Shown here in pieces: positions 15,824 through 24,262 of a stretch of 27,044 bases of DNA. Numbering within the stretch: the stretch's first letter is position 1; the number at the start of each line of letters is the position of its first letter. Under the pieces are notes generated by a model that was not told the DNA's origin, searched no databases, and worked only from the letters and a program-made list of their open reading frames with translations. This DNA is from DASYDU01 sp036499445 (lineage in GTDB: Bacteria > Planctomycetota > Planctomycetia > Pirellulales > Lacipirellulaceae): NCBI GenBank assembly GCA_036499445.1, contig DASYDU010000346.1:1-27044 (forward strand). Reading direction: 5' to 3'. Both the position numbers and the translations under genes were made by a program.

Positions 15824-16255
15824 ATGGGTTGGATTGCGGCATCCTGGGATTCGGTCAAATCACACCCTGAGCTGTTGGCCTGGGCGTCTGCCGCGTCGCT
15901 GGTCATGTTTCTGTCGACGCCCATCGCGGTAGGCTGGCTCGTGATCCGGCTGCCAACAGATTATTTCACGCAAGAGCGGCAGCTCGCTGCGACCGCTGAG
16001 CACCGGCATCCTCTGCTTCGGCTGTTCGTCTTGGTTTCAAAGAATCTGGCTGGCATCGTTTTGCTGCTGGCCGGGCTGGTGATGCTAGTGACGCCGGGAC
16101 AGGGCCTGTTGACGATGGCCGTCGGGTTGACACTGATCAACTTTCCAGGCAAGTCGCGCTTTGAGCGTTGGCTGGCGATGCGGCCGCCTGTGTGGCAGGC
16201 AATTAATTGGCTCCGAAGACGCGCAGGTCGCGATGCACTCGAGCAATCGGACTAG
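15824..16255 (+). CDS. PGPGW-family transmembrane protein
   Basis: The protein has 143 residues with two clear hydrophobic zones: AWASAASLVMFLSTPIAVGW and LFVLVSKNLAGIVLLLAGLV. The second runs into TPGQGLLTMAVGLTLINFPGK, which matches the PGPGW family motif (TPGxG...G..L). The C-terminus is basic (WLRRRAGRD) and probably cytoplasmic. Function is unknown. It abuts the DUF971 gene with no gap. Confidence 0.85.
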   Translation: MGWIAASWDSVKSHPELLAWASAASLVMFLSTPIAVGWLVIRLPTDYFTQERQLAATAEHRHPLLRLFVLVSKNLAGIVLLLAGLVMLVTPGQGLLTMAVGLTLINFPGKSRFERWLAMRPPVWQAINWLRRRAGRDALEQSD

Positions 16256-16344
16256 GAACCCGCACCTTGGATGCTAAGCGGGTCGCGAACTCAGTGCCGG
16301 TGCAGCTGCGAAGCCGCCGCTTCATTTTTCGCTATGACGGTCGG

Positions 16345-16707
16345 CTAGCGCTTGCTTGCAAGCGCGGCATCGATCGCCCGGCACAAGTCGTCGACTGATG
16401 TTGGTTTGAGGAGGCGGGCGACGACTGGTTCATGCTCGACGACCACGTCGTAGGCGTCGGGATGCCCGGAAATCAGCACCACGGGAATGCCTTGTTTGGA
16501 CATTTCCACCGCCGCAGCCAGGCCGTCCATCACGGGCATGTCCAGATCGACGAACGCCATGTCGACCTCGCGCGCCGAGCAAAGTTCAATCAGCTCGGCA
16601 CCGTTGGAGGCAGAACAGACGACCTCGTGGCCGAGCGCTTCGAGCAGGCACACAAACGTCCTGCGAACCTGGGGCTCGTCATCCGCGACGGCTATCCGAA
16701 CCTGCAT
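16345..16707 (-). CDS. Single-domain response regulator (receiver only)
   Basis: From the ATG at 16707 the protein has 120 residues, exactly one receiver domain. The acidic pocket is ADDEP, the phosphorylation site is the second Asp of MAFVDLDMPVMDG, the switch Ser is in VVLISGH and the conserved Lys is in LLKP. No output domain follows. The open frame continues to 16878, but MQVRIAVADDEP is the usual family start. ATGs at 16722 and 16737 are possible. No histidine kinase is near, so it is an orphan that may act by protein contact, as CheY does. Confidence 0.9.
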   Translation of the reverse strand: MQVRIAVADDEPQVRRTFVCLLEALGHEVVCSASNGAELIELCSAREVDMAFVDLDMPVMDGLAAAVEMSKQGIPVVLISGHPDAYDVVVEHEPVVARLLKPTSVDDLCRAIDAALASKR

Positions 16708-16963
16708 TGTCTGTCCCGGCATCCAAGAATCTCTCATATCCTGTTTTGCAGCAAATTGAGTGCCGCAATTGGAAAGACCAGGCCGCGTTCCGGCGGGAAC
16801 TCCATTGTATAATGCGGGCCGATCCCATGCCCAGAGTGGTCGCGAATTCAAGAGATCGCGGCGCGACAGGATTATCAATGTTTGTCACGGATCAACGGTT
16901 TCAGAGGCGTTCTGATGACAGGGGGGCCTGCCATTTTGCCGCGGTGCTATTTAGGGAGCGAGC

Positions 16964-17206
16964 ATGTATTACCTGTACGGATCGAAACAAGGCGGCCCCT
17001 GCCGACTGGTGGCCACGTTTGGTTCTGAGCAGCAGCTCTTGGCTTACGTTCGCTGGGCCACGCTCGAAAGCAAGGGAGATCAGCGCGGCAAATTTGAGCA
17101 GAAGAGCGCACTGGCTGGCTGTGATGCCTGGGAGCGGTCGGCCGAGCCGCTCACCGAGGAGGATGCCGGCGATGTGGACTACAATCCGACGCCGAGCATG
17201 TTGTAG
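16964..17206 (+). CDS. Small hypothetical protein (80 residues)
   Basis: The product starts MYYLYGSKQGGPCRLVATFG and has an alpha/beta-like body (SEQQLLAYVRWATLES), then a polar acidic tail ending NPTPSML. GGGAGCGAG just before the ATG is a good ribosome binding site. No family is recognised. Composition and the clean start make it a believable small cytoplasmic protein. Confidence 0.65.
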   Translation: MYYLYGSKQGGPCRLVATFGSEQQLLAYVRWATLESKGDQRGKFEQKSALAGCDAWERSAEPLTEEDAGDVDYNPTPSML

Positions 17207-17293
17207 AACGAAGAAATGGAGCCTCACGGTGGCCGAACAGGACGTTTGGTCGCTTCGTTTACGGCCACCTCACCGAATGCGCTCAAAAATCGG

Positions 17294-17731
17294 TCAACCC
17301 GTCGGCCGATCGATCAGCTCGATGCGACGTTGATGCCGGCCGCCTTCGAAAGGCGTCGTCATCCAAGCATCGACGATCGCCAAGAGTTCGGATTCAGGAA
17401 TCATCCGTTCGCCTAGGGAAAGGGCGTTAGCGTTATTGTGTGCTCGGCCGAGGCGGGCCGATTCGACATTCCATGCCAGAATACAGCGCACGCCGGGCAC
17501 GCGGTTGGCCACAATCGCCTCGCCGTTGCCGGAGCCACCGAGCACGACGCCCCGTTCACACTCGCCGTCGGCGACCGCTTCCGCAACCGGCCGGATGAAG
17601 ACTGGGTAGTCGCACGTCGCGGTCGAATCGGTGCCGAAATCGCGGACCTCGTGGCCCCGCTCGGTAAGGTGAGTTTTGATCAGCTCCTTGTAGCGGAAGC
17701 CAGCGTGGTCGGAGCCAATGCCGATTTTCAT
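17294..17731 (-). CDS. rpiB: Ribose-5-phosphate isomerase B
   Basis: This enzyme interconverts ribose 5-phosphate and ribulose 5-phosphate in the pentose phosphate pathway. It has 145 residues. It starts MKIGIGSDHAGF, the RpiB signature. VVLGGSGNGEAIVANRVPG is the active-site loop. Here the catalytic Cys of the E. coli enzyme is absent, and Glu (residue 71, in GNGE) takes the position used as base in the mycobacterial type. SARLGRAHNNANALSLGERM is the second conserved stretch. The ATG at 17731 is well placed. No linked pentose phosphate gene is near. Confidence 0.93.
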   Translation of the reverse strand: MKIGIGSDHAGFRYKELIKTHLTERGHEVRDFGTDSTATCDYPVFIRPVAEAVADGECERGVVLGGSGNGEAIVANRVPGVRCILAWNVESARLGRAHNNANALSLGERMIPESELLAIVDAWMTTPFEGGRHQRRIELIDRPTG

Positions 17732-17775
17732 GGCGGGAGGCGGCAGGGAGGAATAAGATCTGGGGCCTCCAAACT

Positions 17776-18033
17776 CTACTCCAATTCCTGCACTTCGTCG
17801 AGTAGCTCGCGCAGCTCTTCGACCGAGACGTCCGCCAATCGCTGGCCGCGCTCGTCGAGCCGCTCGTTGACCTTGAGAATCGTCTCACGCATGAATACGT
17901 GGGTCTGTTCCGATCCGCCAGCGAGCAAGAAGTTTTTGCCGCGGGTGATCCGTTTGTGTCCGTCGGCGGCGTCAAAGGCCAGGCCCAGTAGACCGGCTAC
18001 ACGGTGCTTATCGGGAAGTCGATTGCTAGTCAT
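17776..18033 (-). CDS. Small conserved-looking hypothetical protein (85 residues)
   Basis: From the ATG at 18033 the product reads MTSNRLPDKHRVAGLLGLAF and later GGSEQTHVFMRETILKVNER, ending in an amphipathic acidic helix (VSVEELRELLDEVQELE). A TTG at 18060 would add nine residues but is unlikely. It lies 44 nt upstream of rpiB on the same strand and may share its transcript. No domain is recognised. The composition is that of a real soluble protein. Confidence 0.7.
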   Translation of the reverse strand: MTSNRLPDKHRVAGLLGLAFDAADGHKRITRGKNFLLAGGSEQTHVFMRETILKVNERLDERGQRLADVSVEELRELLDEVQELE

Positions 18034-18156
18034 CCAGAGGCCGCTCGGTTTGAGAATCAAAGATGGAAAGTCGATTCGTGCAGCGTCGCAGGAAAGGACG
18101 GCAGATGGGAATCGTATCCGTTGCGCGAGCCCAGGGAAAGCTCAGGCGGCGAGTCG

Positions 18157-18975
18157 CTAGCGGCGGCGGGTCATTTCGCGAAGAATGTCGGCGGCCGCTT
18201 CCCGGCTGTCCTTGCTCGCTTCGGCCGGGCGCGGCGGCAACTTGCCAGGCTTTTTCTTGGCGCCAACTTTTTTGAAGAAACTCCAGCCGCCGCTGCCGGA
18301 ATCCGGCTTGTTAGTGGCCGCCACTCCATTGGCAATCTCTTGCTCGTTGTGGGTGTCGGCGACAATTTCTTCGACCGATTCATCGATGGGCTTGGAATTC
18401 GCGGTTACCTGACGCCCCAAGGTCGTCGTTTCTTCCATGCTCAGCGTCCGCGTTTCGCGAGTGGAACTCTTCGGCATGACGTCGGCGACATTTAGCAGCC
18501 AGCGCGAGACATCATCTTCGCTCATGGAGCCGTCAGCCTTGCTGACGGTCCGCTCGATTACCTCGGCGATGTTCTTGACAGGCGGCTGCTTAGCTCGATT
18601 AATATCCTGTGGCTCATCTGTTGTGGCAGCCGCAGCGGTGGCCAGCTCTGGCGCTAGGACCTTGTTTTCTGAGGCACGCTTGACGTATTCTTCGACGCGA
18701 AATTTGAGCGGCCCCACGCGCAGCTCGTCGCCGACGGCAAGTGGCGTCGCCGCTTCAATTTTTTGGTCGTTGAGATAGGTGCCGTTGCGACTGCCCAGGT
18801 CGCTGGCGACCCACGCCCCATTCGCGCGCACAATCGCGCAATGCCGACGGCTAATCGCTTCGCTACCAGCGCGCAGAGTACATTCGCTCGCTCGCCCGAT
18901 GATGAATTTTTCTTTCTTCAGCGGGATCTGCGTGCCTTCCTTCGCACCGGCTAGCACAATCAATTTGAGTTCCAT
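18157..18975 (-). CDS. FHA domain protein
   Basis: The protein has 272 residues. The N-terminal FHA domain (about 1-95) shows FIIGRASECTLRA, ISRRHCAIV and LGSRNGTYLND, the residues that contact phosphothreonine. The rest is low in hydrophobic residues. A middle region (IAEVIERTVSKADGSM, SEDDVSRWLLNVADVMP) is helical. The C-terminus is basic, with FFKKVGAKKKPGKLPPRP and REAAADILREMTRRR. There is no kinase or membrane segment, so it is an adaptor that probably docks on a phosphorylated partner. It is one of two FHA proteins in the window, the other being the sigma54 activator. Confidence 0.88.
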   Translation of the reverse strand: MELKLIVLAGAKEGTQIPLKKEKFIIGRASECTLRAGSEAISRRHCAIVRANGAWVASDLGSRNGTYLNDQKIEAATPLAVGDELRVGPLKFRVEEYVKRASENKVLAPELATAAAATTDEPQDINRAKQPPVKNIAEVIERTVSKADGSMSEDDVSRWLLNVADVMPKSSTRETRTLSMEETTTLGRQVTANSKPIDESVEEIVADTHNEQEIANGVAATNKPDSGSGGWSFFKKVGAKKKPGKLPPRPAEASKDSREAAADILREMTRRR

Positions 18976-19411
18976 GGACCCGTTGCCCTGCTCCGCGAAT
19001 CAAAGAAACGTAACAAACAAGACCTTCATAGTCGCGCGGTAACAAAGCCCAAGTGCGGCCTTCAATCGTCGCGCCGGCAAGATGCCGGTCGCCGGATAAC
19101 AAGAATAAGGATGAGGGCGCACTGGCGACGAGGCGTTTATTTAATGATATACAGCCTCCTAGCCGTAGGGTGGAAAAAATTGACGCTGCATTGTAGTTCT
19201 TTGCCCTAAGAGCGATATCCCCCTCATAATGGTGGTGTCGCTCGCAATCGGTTTTTGCTCATTTGTTGGCGCGCTTGAAGCCGCCTACTGATCGATTGCT
19301 CCGGCAGGCAAGCCTCAATTTATACAATTCGCCGGCAACTGTGCAACTATTCTTACGCCAAATCGGCCCGGCTAGTTTAACTTCGGACGTGTCGCGGTCG
19401 AGACTTTGGCC
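18976..19411. other. Gene-free interval
   Basis: About 435 bases lie between the FHA gene and the lipoate ligase stop. It is more AT-rich than its surroundings, and open frames here have no protein-like pattern. I see no tRNA, strong hairpin or repeat. It should hold the promoter of the FHA gene, but no clear boxes were found. Confidence 0.5.
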
Positions 19412-20287
19412 CTATCGGCGGCGGGTCCACGAGTCGGAACCGTATTTGTCCCGTGCGATCTCTCGTGCGGCTTGCGAAACCGATGCTGGCAAGCCCTGTG
19501 TTTTTAGGGGAAGGCCTAGAATTTCGCCGACTTCTGTTAATAGTGCCGACGCCAATGTCGAACCCGTGATCGTGGTTCCGGTTAGGTCGAAATATCCGGG
19601 AAGCTCGGGAGCGGCCGGAGATCGGGCCAAAAGTATGCTGCCGTGCTGCAATACTGCGCCGCGATGGCGGCGCTGGGCGCTGCCGACGATTTTCCAAACC
19701 TCGGCGGTCCGGTCCGCGTTCTTCGAAGGCGGTTGCGGTGTAATCACGACATCCCCGGGCGCTCGTCGCTGAAAACACAAAAAGGGCTCGCCAGCCGATT
19801 GACGACTTTTTGAAATATTTTTCGGCAAAACGGGGCAGAAGATTGAGAGCGCCGATTCGATTCCATTGCCGACCAAGCACCGCTTAAGTTGGCGGACAAT
19901 GGACTGATGGACCGTAGCGTAAAGTTTTTGCGTATCGCGGGCCCACGGATGCTCGCACGGTAGCGCCAGGCAGTACGTCAGTTCGCGATCGTGCAGAATC
20001 GCGCCGCCGCCGCTTTGACGGCGAACGGCGACGCACTGACGGCTGGCGGCGTGCCCCTGACGGTCCTCGTATCGCTGGAAATAGCCGAGGGACAGCGTTG
20101 GTTCGATCCACTCGTAGAATCGGAACGTGGCGATGTCTTCTTCGGCGGCAGCCAGTAAAAGCGCCTCGTCGACCGCCATGTTCCATGCGCCCGCCGCAGG
20201 AGGGTCGATGATCAATCGGCAGTGCAAGGGTTCAGGGTTCAGGATTTGGGGTTCTAGTGCCAAAGTGTTATGAAGAACTCTCGCCAT
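19412..20287 (-). CDS. Lipoate-protein ligase family enzyme
   Basis: The protein has 291 residues from the ATG at 20287. This family attaches lipoate (or a precursor) to a lysine of carrier proteins such as GcvH. Motifs seen are AWNMAVDEALLLAAAE, LSLGYFQRYED, VAVRRQSGGGAILHDRELTY (the RRxSGGGxxxHD signature) and KIVGSAQRRHRGAVLQHGSI with the catalytic-site Lys. The first 20 residues (LEPQILNPEPLHC) are encoded by a GGTTCAG-type repeat, so the native start may be the TTG just before HCRLIIDPP. It lies downstream of gcvPB on the same strand. The location suggests service to GcvH, though an octanoyl-transferase role is possible. Confidence 0.88.
   Translation of the reverse strand: MARVLHNTLALEPQILNPEPLHCRLIIDPPAAGAWNMAVDEALLLAAAEEDIATFRFYEWIEPTLSLGYFQRYEDRQGHAASRQCVAVRRQSGGGAILHDRELTYCLALPCEHPWARDTQKLYATVHQSIVRQLKRCLVGNGIESALSIFCPVLPKNISKSRQSAGEPFLCFQRRAPGDVVITPQPPSKNADRTAEVWKIVGSAQRRHRGAVLQHGSILLARSPAAPELPGYFDLTGTTITGSTLASALLTEVGEILGLPLKTQGLPASVSQAAREIARDKYGSDSWTRRR
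20228..20255. repeat. Short GGGTTCAG-type repeat at the start of the lipoate ligase gene
   Basis: Two tandem GGGTTCA units followed by GGATTTGGGGTTC lie here. The same words recur in the foldback inside gcvPB (20958-21045). The repeat is translated as part of the ligase N-terminus if the ATG at 20287 is used. Confidence 0.6.
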
Positions 20288-20314
20288 TACTTTGACTTCG
20301 CACAGGATTGTCTA

Positions 20315-20379
20315 ACGCGAAGGCGCAAAGCCGCAAAGGTTTAATCGTATCGTGCCTTTGCGGCTTTGCGACTTTGCGT
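20315..20379. repeat. CGCAAAG-type foldback repeat (copy 1)
   Basis: Arms of 25 nt at 20315-20339 and 20355-20379 are inverted copies with two mismatches around a 15-nt loop. The unit is built from repeated CGCAAAG words. It lies between gcvPB and the lipoate ligase gene. It could also act as a transcription barrier. A related element is at 24332-24451. Confidence 0.8.
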
Positions 20380-20430
20380 GAGGCAGTATTCTCGCGGGAT
20401 TGGGGGAAAGCACTGCGCATCAGTTGCTGT

Positions 20431-21969
20431 TCAACCTTCCTTCCATGCGAGAACTGGTTGGCGGGCCGCTTGCACTTCGTCTGGGCGGCTGATCGCGGTT
20501 GTGTGGGGCGCTTCGTGTAATAGCTCAGGATCTTCTTCGGTGATCCGGAAGAGCGTTTCAGCAAACGCGTCGAGCGTCTCCTTGCTCTCGGTCTCGGTCG
20601 GTTCGACCATCACGGCTTCTTTGACGGTGAGCGGGAAGTAGACAGTGGGCGCGTGAAATCCATAGTCGAGCAGCCGCTTTGCCAGGTCCATCGCCGAGAC
20701 GCCCCGTTCGGCCTTGAGCTTCGCGGCGGAGGCGACGAACTCGTGCATGCAGCGGTCGCCCTGTGGTACGGGCAGAATGTGCTTCACACGGCTGAGCAAA
20801 TAGTTGGCGTTGAGGACCGCATTTTCGCTGACGCGGCGCAGGCCATCCGGGCCATGAGTGCGGATGTAGCAATAGGCTCGGACCAAGACGCCGGTGTTGC
20901 CGAAGAAGGCACGGACGCGGCCGATGGATTTGGGTCGGTTGTAGTCGAGGCGGTAGCGGGGAGGGTTTGGGGTTCGGGACTCGGGGTTCAGGCTTGAGGA
21001 GCGGGCCGCTACTGAGTCTGAAACCTGAATTCTGAACCCTGCCCCTTCTTCCTTCACGACGATTGGTGTCGGCAAATAAGCGGCGAGTTTATCGATCACG
21101 CAGATCGGGCCAGCTCCGGGTCCGCCGCCGCCGTGGGGTGTGCTGAAAGTTTTGTGGGGATTGAAGTGCTGCATGTCGGCGCCGAAGTCGCCCGGCCGAG
21201 TGATGCCCAGGATCGCGTTCATGTTTGCGCCGTCGAGGTAGACGAGGCCGCCGATGGAATGGACGGCATCGGCAATTTCGCGCATCTTGGGCTCGAAAAC
21301 GCCCACCGTGTTTGGATTGGTGATCATGAACACGGCCACCTGACTGTCGAGATGGCGGTGGAGGTCGTCCATGTCGACGGTGCCGTCGGCGAGCGTTTTC
21401 ACAGTGACCGACTGAAAGCCGCCCATGGCGGCGCTGGCCGGGTTTGTGCCGTGCGCGCTATCTGGGACCAGGACTTTGGTGCGCCTTTGACCGATTTCGC
21501 GGAAGTAGGCGGCCGCGACCAACAACGCGGTCAATTCGCCGTGCGCCCCGGCCGCCGGCTGCAACGAACATGCGGCGAGGCCCGAGATCTCTTGCAGATA
21601 TTCTTGCAACTCGCAGAGGAGCTGCAGTATTCCCTGCAGTGACTCTTCGGGTTGATAGGGATGGAGGTCGGCGAAGCCAGCCATTCGAGCAGCTCGCTCG
21701 TTCCGCTTGGGGTTGTACTTCATCGTGCAGGAGCCGAGCGGATAGAAGTGCGTGTCGACGCTCATGTTCAGCGTCGAAAGATTCGTGAAGTGCCGCACGA
21801 CCTGCGGCTCGGACAGCTCTGGGAGGGCAGGGGGCGCGGCGGTGAGCGCCGCGGCAGGCAGCAGTTCAATAGCCGCCCGCTCGGGCACGTCGCACGCGGG
21901 CAGCCGCGCACCGCGCGTGCCGGGCTTGGAGAGTTCGAACAAGAGTTTTGTGTCGCGGGGGTTTCGCAT
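20431..21969 (-). CDS. gcvPB: Glycine dehydrogenase (decarboxylating) subunit 2
   Basis: This is the PLP-binding half of the split P-protein. With GcvPA it decarboxylates glycine and loads aminomethyl onto lipoyl-GcvH. It has 512 residues. THFYPLGSCTMKYNPKRNE (about 73-91), AGAHGELTALL, VPDSAHGTNPASAAMGGF and the PLP lysine in FNPHKTFSTPHGGGGPGAGP (Lys 273) are all present. Residues about 308-338 are an extra loop (IQVSDSVAARSSSLNPESRT) with no counterpart in family members I know, inserted just before YRLDYNRPKSIGRVRAFFGN. It is encoded by a foldback repeat. The frame is kept and all active-site motifs are intact, so the enzyme is probably functional. The ATG at 21969 is 16 nt after the upstream gene. 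Confidence 0.95.
   Translation of the reverse strand: MRNPRDTKLLFELSKPGTRGARLPACDVPERAAIELLPAAALTAAPPALPELSEPQVVRHFTNLSTLNMSVDTHFYPLGSCTMKYNPKRNERAARMAGFADLHPYQPEESLQGILQLLCELQEYLQEISGLAACSLQPAAGAHGELTALLVAAAYFREIGQRRTKVLVPDSAHGTNPASAAMGGFQSVTVKTLADGTVDMDDLHRHLDSQVAVFMITNPNTVGVFEPKMREIADAVHSIGGLVYLDGANMNAILGITRPGDFGADMQHFNPHKTFSTPHGGGGPGAGPICVIDKLAAYLPTPIVVKEEGAGFRIQVSDSVAARSSSLNPESRTPNPPRYRLDYNRPKSIGRVRAFFGNTGVLVRAYCYIRTHGPDGLRRVSENAVLNANYLLSRVKHILPVPQGDRCMHEFVASAAKLKAERGVSAMDLAKRLLDYGFHAPTVYFPLTVKEAVMVEPTETESKETLDAFAETLFRITEEDPELLHEAPHTTAISRPDEVQAARQPVLAWKEG
20958..21045. repeat. Foldback repeat inserted in frame within gcvPB
   Basis: GGGGAGGGTT (20958-20967) and AACCCTGCCCC (21035-21045) form the ends of an imperfect palindrome. 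Inside, GACTC and GGGGTTCAGG are matched by GAGTC and CCTGAATTCTGAACC. It shares GGGTTC/TTCAGG words with 20228-20255. It is translated as the extra loop of GcvPB. Confidence 0.65.
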
Positions 21970-21985
21970 TTGCGAATACGTGGCA

Positions 21986-22393
21986 TTAGTTTTTGGAATG
22001 CTCTTTCCATTGCTTGGCGTATTCGGCGAACTGGTCAGGGGTCATGGCAGAAAAACGCAGCACGCTGTCCCAAGGCACGCCGATAGTGACACCTTTATAC
22101 CAGGTATATTCACTCTCATCAGGAACGTAGCCCTTGCCGAGCACAAAATAACGATCACCAACTTTATGAATTCGGGCATCGCTAATCACGACATTGCTCG
22201 ATTTAGACTCCATGGCGCTCGATCGATTGACTTCCAACATTACGATATTGCCTTGAAATTCGGCTGCCAACTCATCGACGCGTTGCTTTGAATCGCCTTC
22301 GTCGATCGGTTCCGCGAAGGAGCTTGTTGCCGACAGAATCAACAAGCTTGTGATGATAAATAACCGTGCACCCAACCGCATTCGAAAGAACAT
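21986..22393 (-). CDS. Unknown secreted protein inside the gcv operon
   Basis: The protein has 135 residues with a clear signal peptide (MFFRMRLGARLFIITSLLILSATSSFAEP). The mature part is polar: SKQRVDELAAEFQGNIVMLE, SSNVVISDARIHKVGDRYFV, YVPDESEYTWYKGVTIGVPW, DSVLRFSAMTPDQFAEYAKQ. It looks like a small mixed alpha/beta periplasmic protein, and no family is recognised. It starts 12 nt after the gcvPA stop with GAGGGG as ribosome binding site and ends 16 nt before gcvPB, so it is read with them. A secreted protein has no obvious place in the cytoplasmic glycine cleavage reaction. Confidence 0.8.
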   Translation of the reverse strand: MFFRMRLGARLFIITSLLILSATSSFAEPIDEGDSKQRVDELAAEFQGNIVMLEVNRSSAMESKSSNVVISDARIHKVGDRYFVLGKGYVPDESEYTWYKGVTIGVPWDSVLRFSAMTPDQFAEYAKQWKEHSKN

Positions 22394-22405
22394 TGCAAAT
22401 TCCCC

Positions 22406-23782
22406 TCATGACGTGCTTGCCATTGCATGATGCACACGCTCACAACGAGCAAAAGATTCCACTAAGGCGTCGATTTCACACTTCGTTCTCTTTTCCGTCA
22501 CCGCGACGAGGAAACAATCGCTCAACTCGGGGTACCACTGGCCGAGCGGGACGCCGGCGAGGAAGCCGGCGTCGAGGGCGTCGCCCAATAGCTCGTCGAC
22601 GCGGCCGTGTCGGTCGCGGATTACGAATTCTTTGAGCGTCGGTGCGTCGAAGGCTCGCTCCAAGCGTTCGTGTTTGCAGAGCCCGTCGGCCGCGTAGCGC
22701 GATTTTTGCAGGCAGAGGTTGGCCGTCTCGCGGAGGCCTTGCGGGCCGAGAAGCGAAAGGTAAACGGTGGCGCGGAGCGCGAAAAGGCCTTGATTGGTGC
22801 AGACGTTGCTAGTTGCCTTTTCGCGGCGGATATGTTGTTCGCGGGTTTGCAGGGTCAATACGAAACAGCGCTTGCCACGGCGATCGACAGTTTGGCCGGC
22901 AATGCGGCCGGGCATGCGGCGGACCAGGCTTTCGCGGCAGGCCATGATGCCGAGGAACGGGCCGCCATATTGCATCGGCGTGCCGAGCGTATGTCCTTCG
23001 GCGACCGCGATGTCGGCGCCCCAATCGCCGGGACGCTTCAAAAGGCCGAGACTGATCGGATCGAACACGGCGACGACGAGCGCGCCGGCGTCGTGGGCAA
23101 TTTTGGCGAGCGCCGCAGCGTCTTCGACGCAGCCGAAGAAATTCGGCTGCTGGATAACGATGCAGGCCGTTTCGGCGTCGGCAGCGGCCGCCAGATCTTC
23201 CGGCCGCGTGACGCCATGGGGCGTGCCAACGGTGACAACTTCCGTGCCCAAGTTCTTCAGGTACGTTCCAATCGTCTGGCGGTATTCCGGATGGACGCTT
23301 GCGGAGAGTACAACCTTGCCATCGCGATTGGTGGCACTGATGGCCATCAACACGGCCTCGGCAGTGGCGCTACCGCCGTCGTAAAGGCTGGCGTTCGAGA
23401 CGTCGAGGCCGGTGAGCCGCGTGATGAGCGATTGATACTCGAAGACCACTTGCAGATTGCCCTGGCTGACCTCGGGCTGATAGGGTGTGTAGGAGGTTAA
23501 GAATTCGCCTCGCGAGGCGATCTCGTCGACCACCGCCGGGACGAAATGATCGTAGCTGCCGCCGCCGAGGAAGCAGATCTTTTGGCCGGCGTGCGCGTTT
23601 TTGGCCGCGAGCGCGCTCATGTGTTGCGTTAGCTCCAGCTCCGACATTGCCGGTGGAATTGCCAGCGCGCGGTTGAGCCGCAGCTCGGCCGGGACCATGG
23701 CGAAGAGCTCGTTGATCGAGTTCGCGCCGATCGCGGCGAGCATCGCTGCTTGGTCTTCGGGGGTGTTGTAGAGGTAGGGCAT
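22406..23782 (-). CDS. gcvPA: Glycine dehydrogenase (decarboxylating) subunit 1
   Basis: This is the N-terminal-type half of the split glycine decarboxylase, partner of GcvPB. It has 458 residues from the ATG at 23782 (MPYLYNTPEDQAAMLAAIG). The open frame extends to a TTG at 23806, but the ATG matches the family start. CFLGGGSYDHFVPAVVDEIA, TSYTPYQPEVSQGNLQVVFE, NASLYDGGSATAEAVLMA and EGHTLGTPMQYGGPFLGIMA are all typical, as is RREKATSNVCTNQGLFALRA near residue 345. Length is standard and no defect is seen. It lies 48 nt after gcvH. Confidence 0.96.
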   Translation of the reverse strand: MPYLYNTPEDQAAMLAAIGANSINELFAMVPAELRLNRALAIPPAMSELELTQHMSALAAKNAHAGQKICFLGGGSYDHFVPAVVDEIASRGEFLTSYTPYQPEVSQGNLQVVFEYQSLITRLTGLDVSNASLYDGGSATAEAVLMAISATNRDGKVVLSASVHPEYRQTIGTYLKNLGTEVVTVGTPHGVTRPEDLAAAADAETACIVIQQPNFFGCVEDAAALAKIAHDAGALVVAVFDPISLGLLKRPGDWGADIAVAEGHTLGTPMQYGGPFLGIMACRESLVRRMPGRIAGQTVDRRGKRCFVLTLQTREQHIRREKATSNVCTNQGLFALRATVYLSLLGPQGLRETANLCLQKSRYAADGLCKHERLERAFDAPTLKEFVIRDRHGRVDELLGDALDAGFLAGVPLGQWYPELSDCFLVAVTEKRTKCEIDALVESFARCERVHHAMASTS

Positions 23783-23830
23783 TGGGGCTGGAATGGCGAG
23801 TGACAAATGCCTAATGACGAATTGCCGTTG

Positions 23831-24229
23831 CTAATGTGCTTCTTCTTCACACTGTTTTGTGTAGGCGGAGTAATCCAGTAGGTTTTTCAGGTTGGCTTCG
23901 TCGGTGATTTTGATCTTGGCGATCCAGCCGGCGCCGAAGGGGTCTTTGCTGAGCGTTTCGAGGTCATCCGCCAGTTTACTGTTGACCGCGATCACTTCGC
24001 CGGCCACGGGCGCATACACGTCACTTACAGCTTTCACCGACTCGACTTCGCAGAACGATTCCTCAGCTTTGACTTGCCTTCCGACCTGCGGCAACTCAAT
24101 GAATACTAGATCGGTGAGGGCATCGACGGCAAATTTCGAAAGGCCGACGGTGGCGACCTTTTGGCCACCGTCACTCGCGACGGCGACCCATTCGTGCGTC
24201 TTGACGTACAGCAATTCTTCCGGCTTCAC
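23831..24229 (-). CDS. gcvH: Glycine cleavage system H protein
   Basis: This is the lipoyl carrier that shuttles the aminomethyl group between the P and T proteins and is then reoxidised by lipoamide dehydrogenase (not in the window). It has 132 residues. LLYVKTHEWVAV opens the fold. The lipoylated Lys 66 is in CEVESVKAVSDVYAP, followed by VAGEVIAVNSKLADDLETL and DPFGAGWIAKIKI. The length is normal. It is separated from gcvT by 306 nt filled with foldback sequence. Confidence 0.96.
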   Translation of the reverse strand: MKPEELLYVKTHEWVAVASDGGQKVATVGLSKFAVDALTDLVFIELPQVGRQVKAEESFCEVESVKAVSDVYAPVAGEVIAVNSKLADDLETLSKDPFGAGWIAKIKITDEANLKNLLDYSAYTKQCEEEAH

Positions 24230-24262
24230 GACAAACTCCTTAAGCGTAGTTCAATCAATTTT

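Noticed and set aside
22607..23500. Long plus-strand open frame of 297 codons opposite gcvPA
   Set aside because: It is the antisense shadow of a well-supported enzyme gene. High GC content keeps such frames open.
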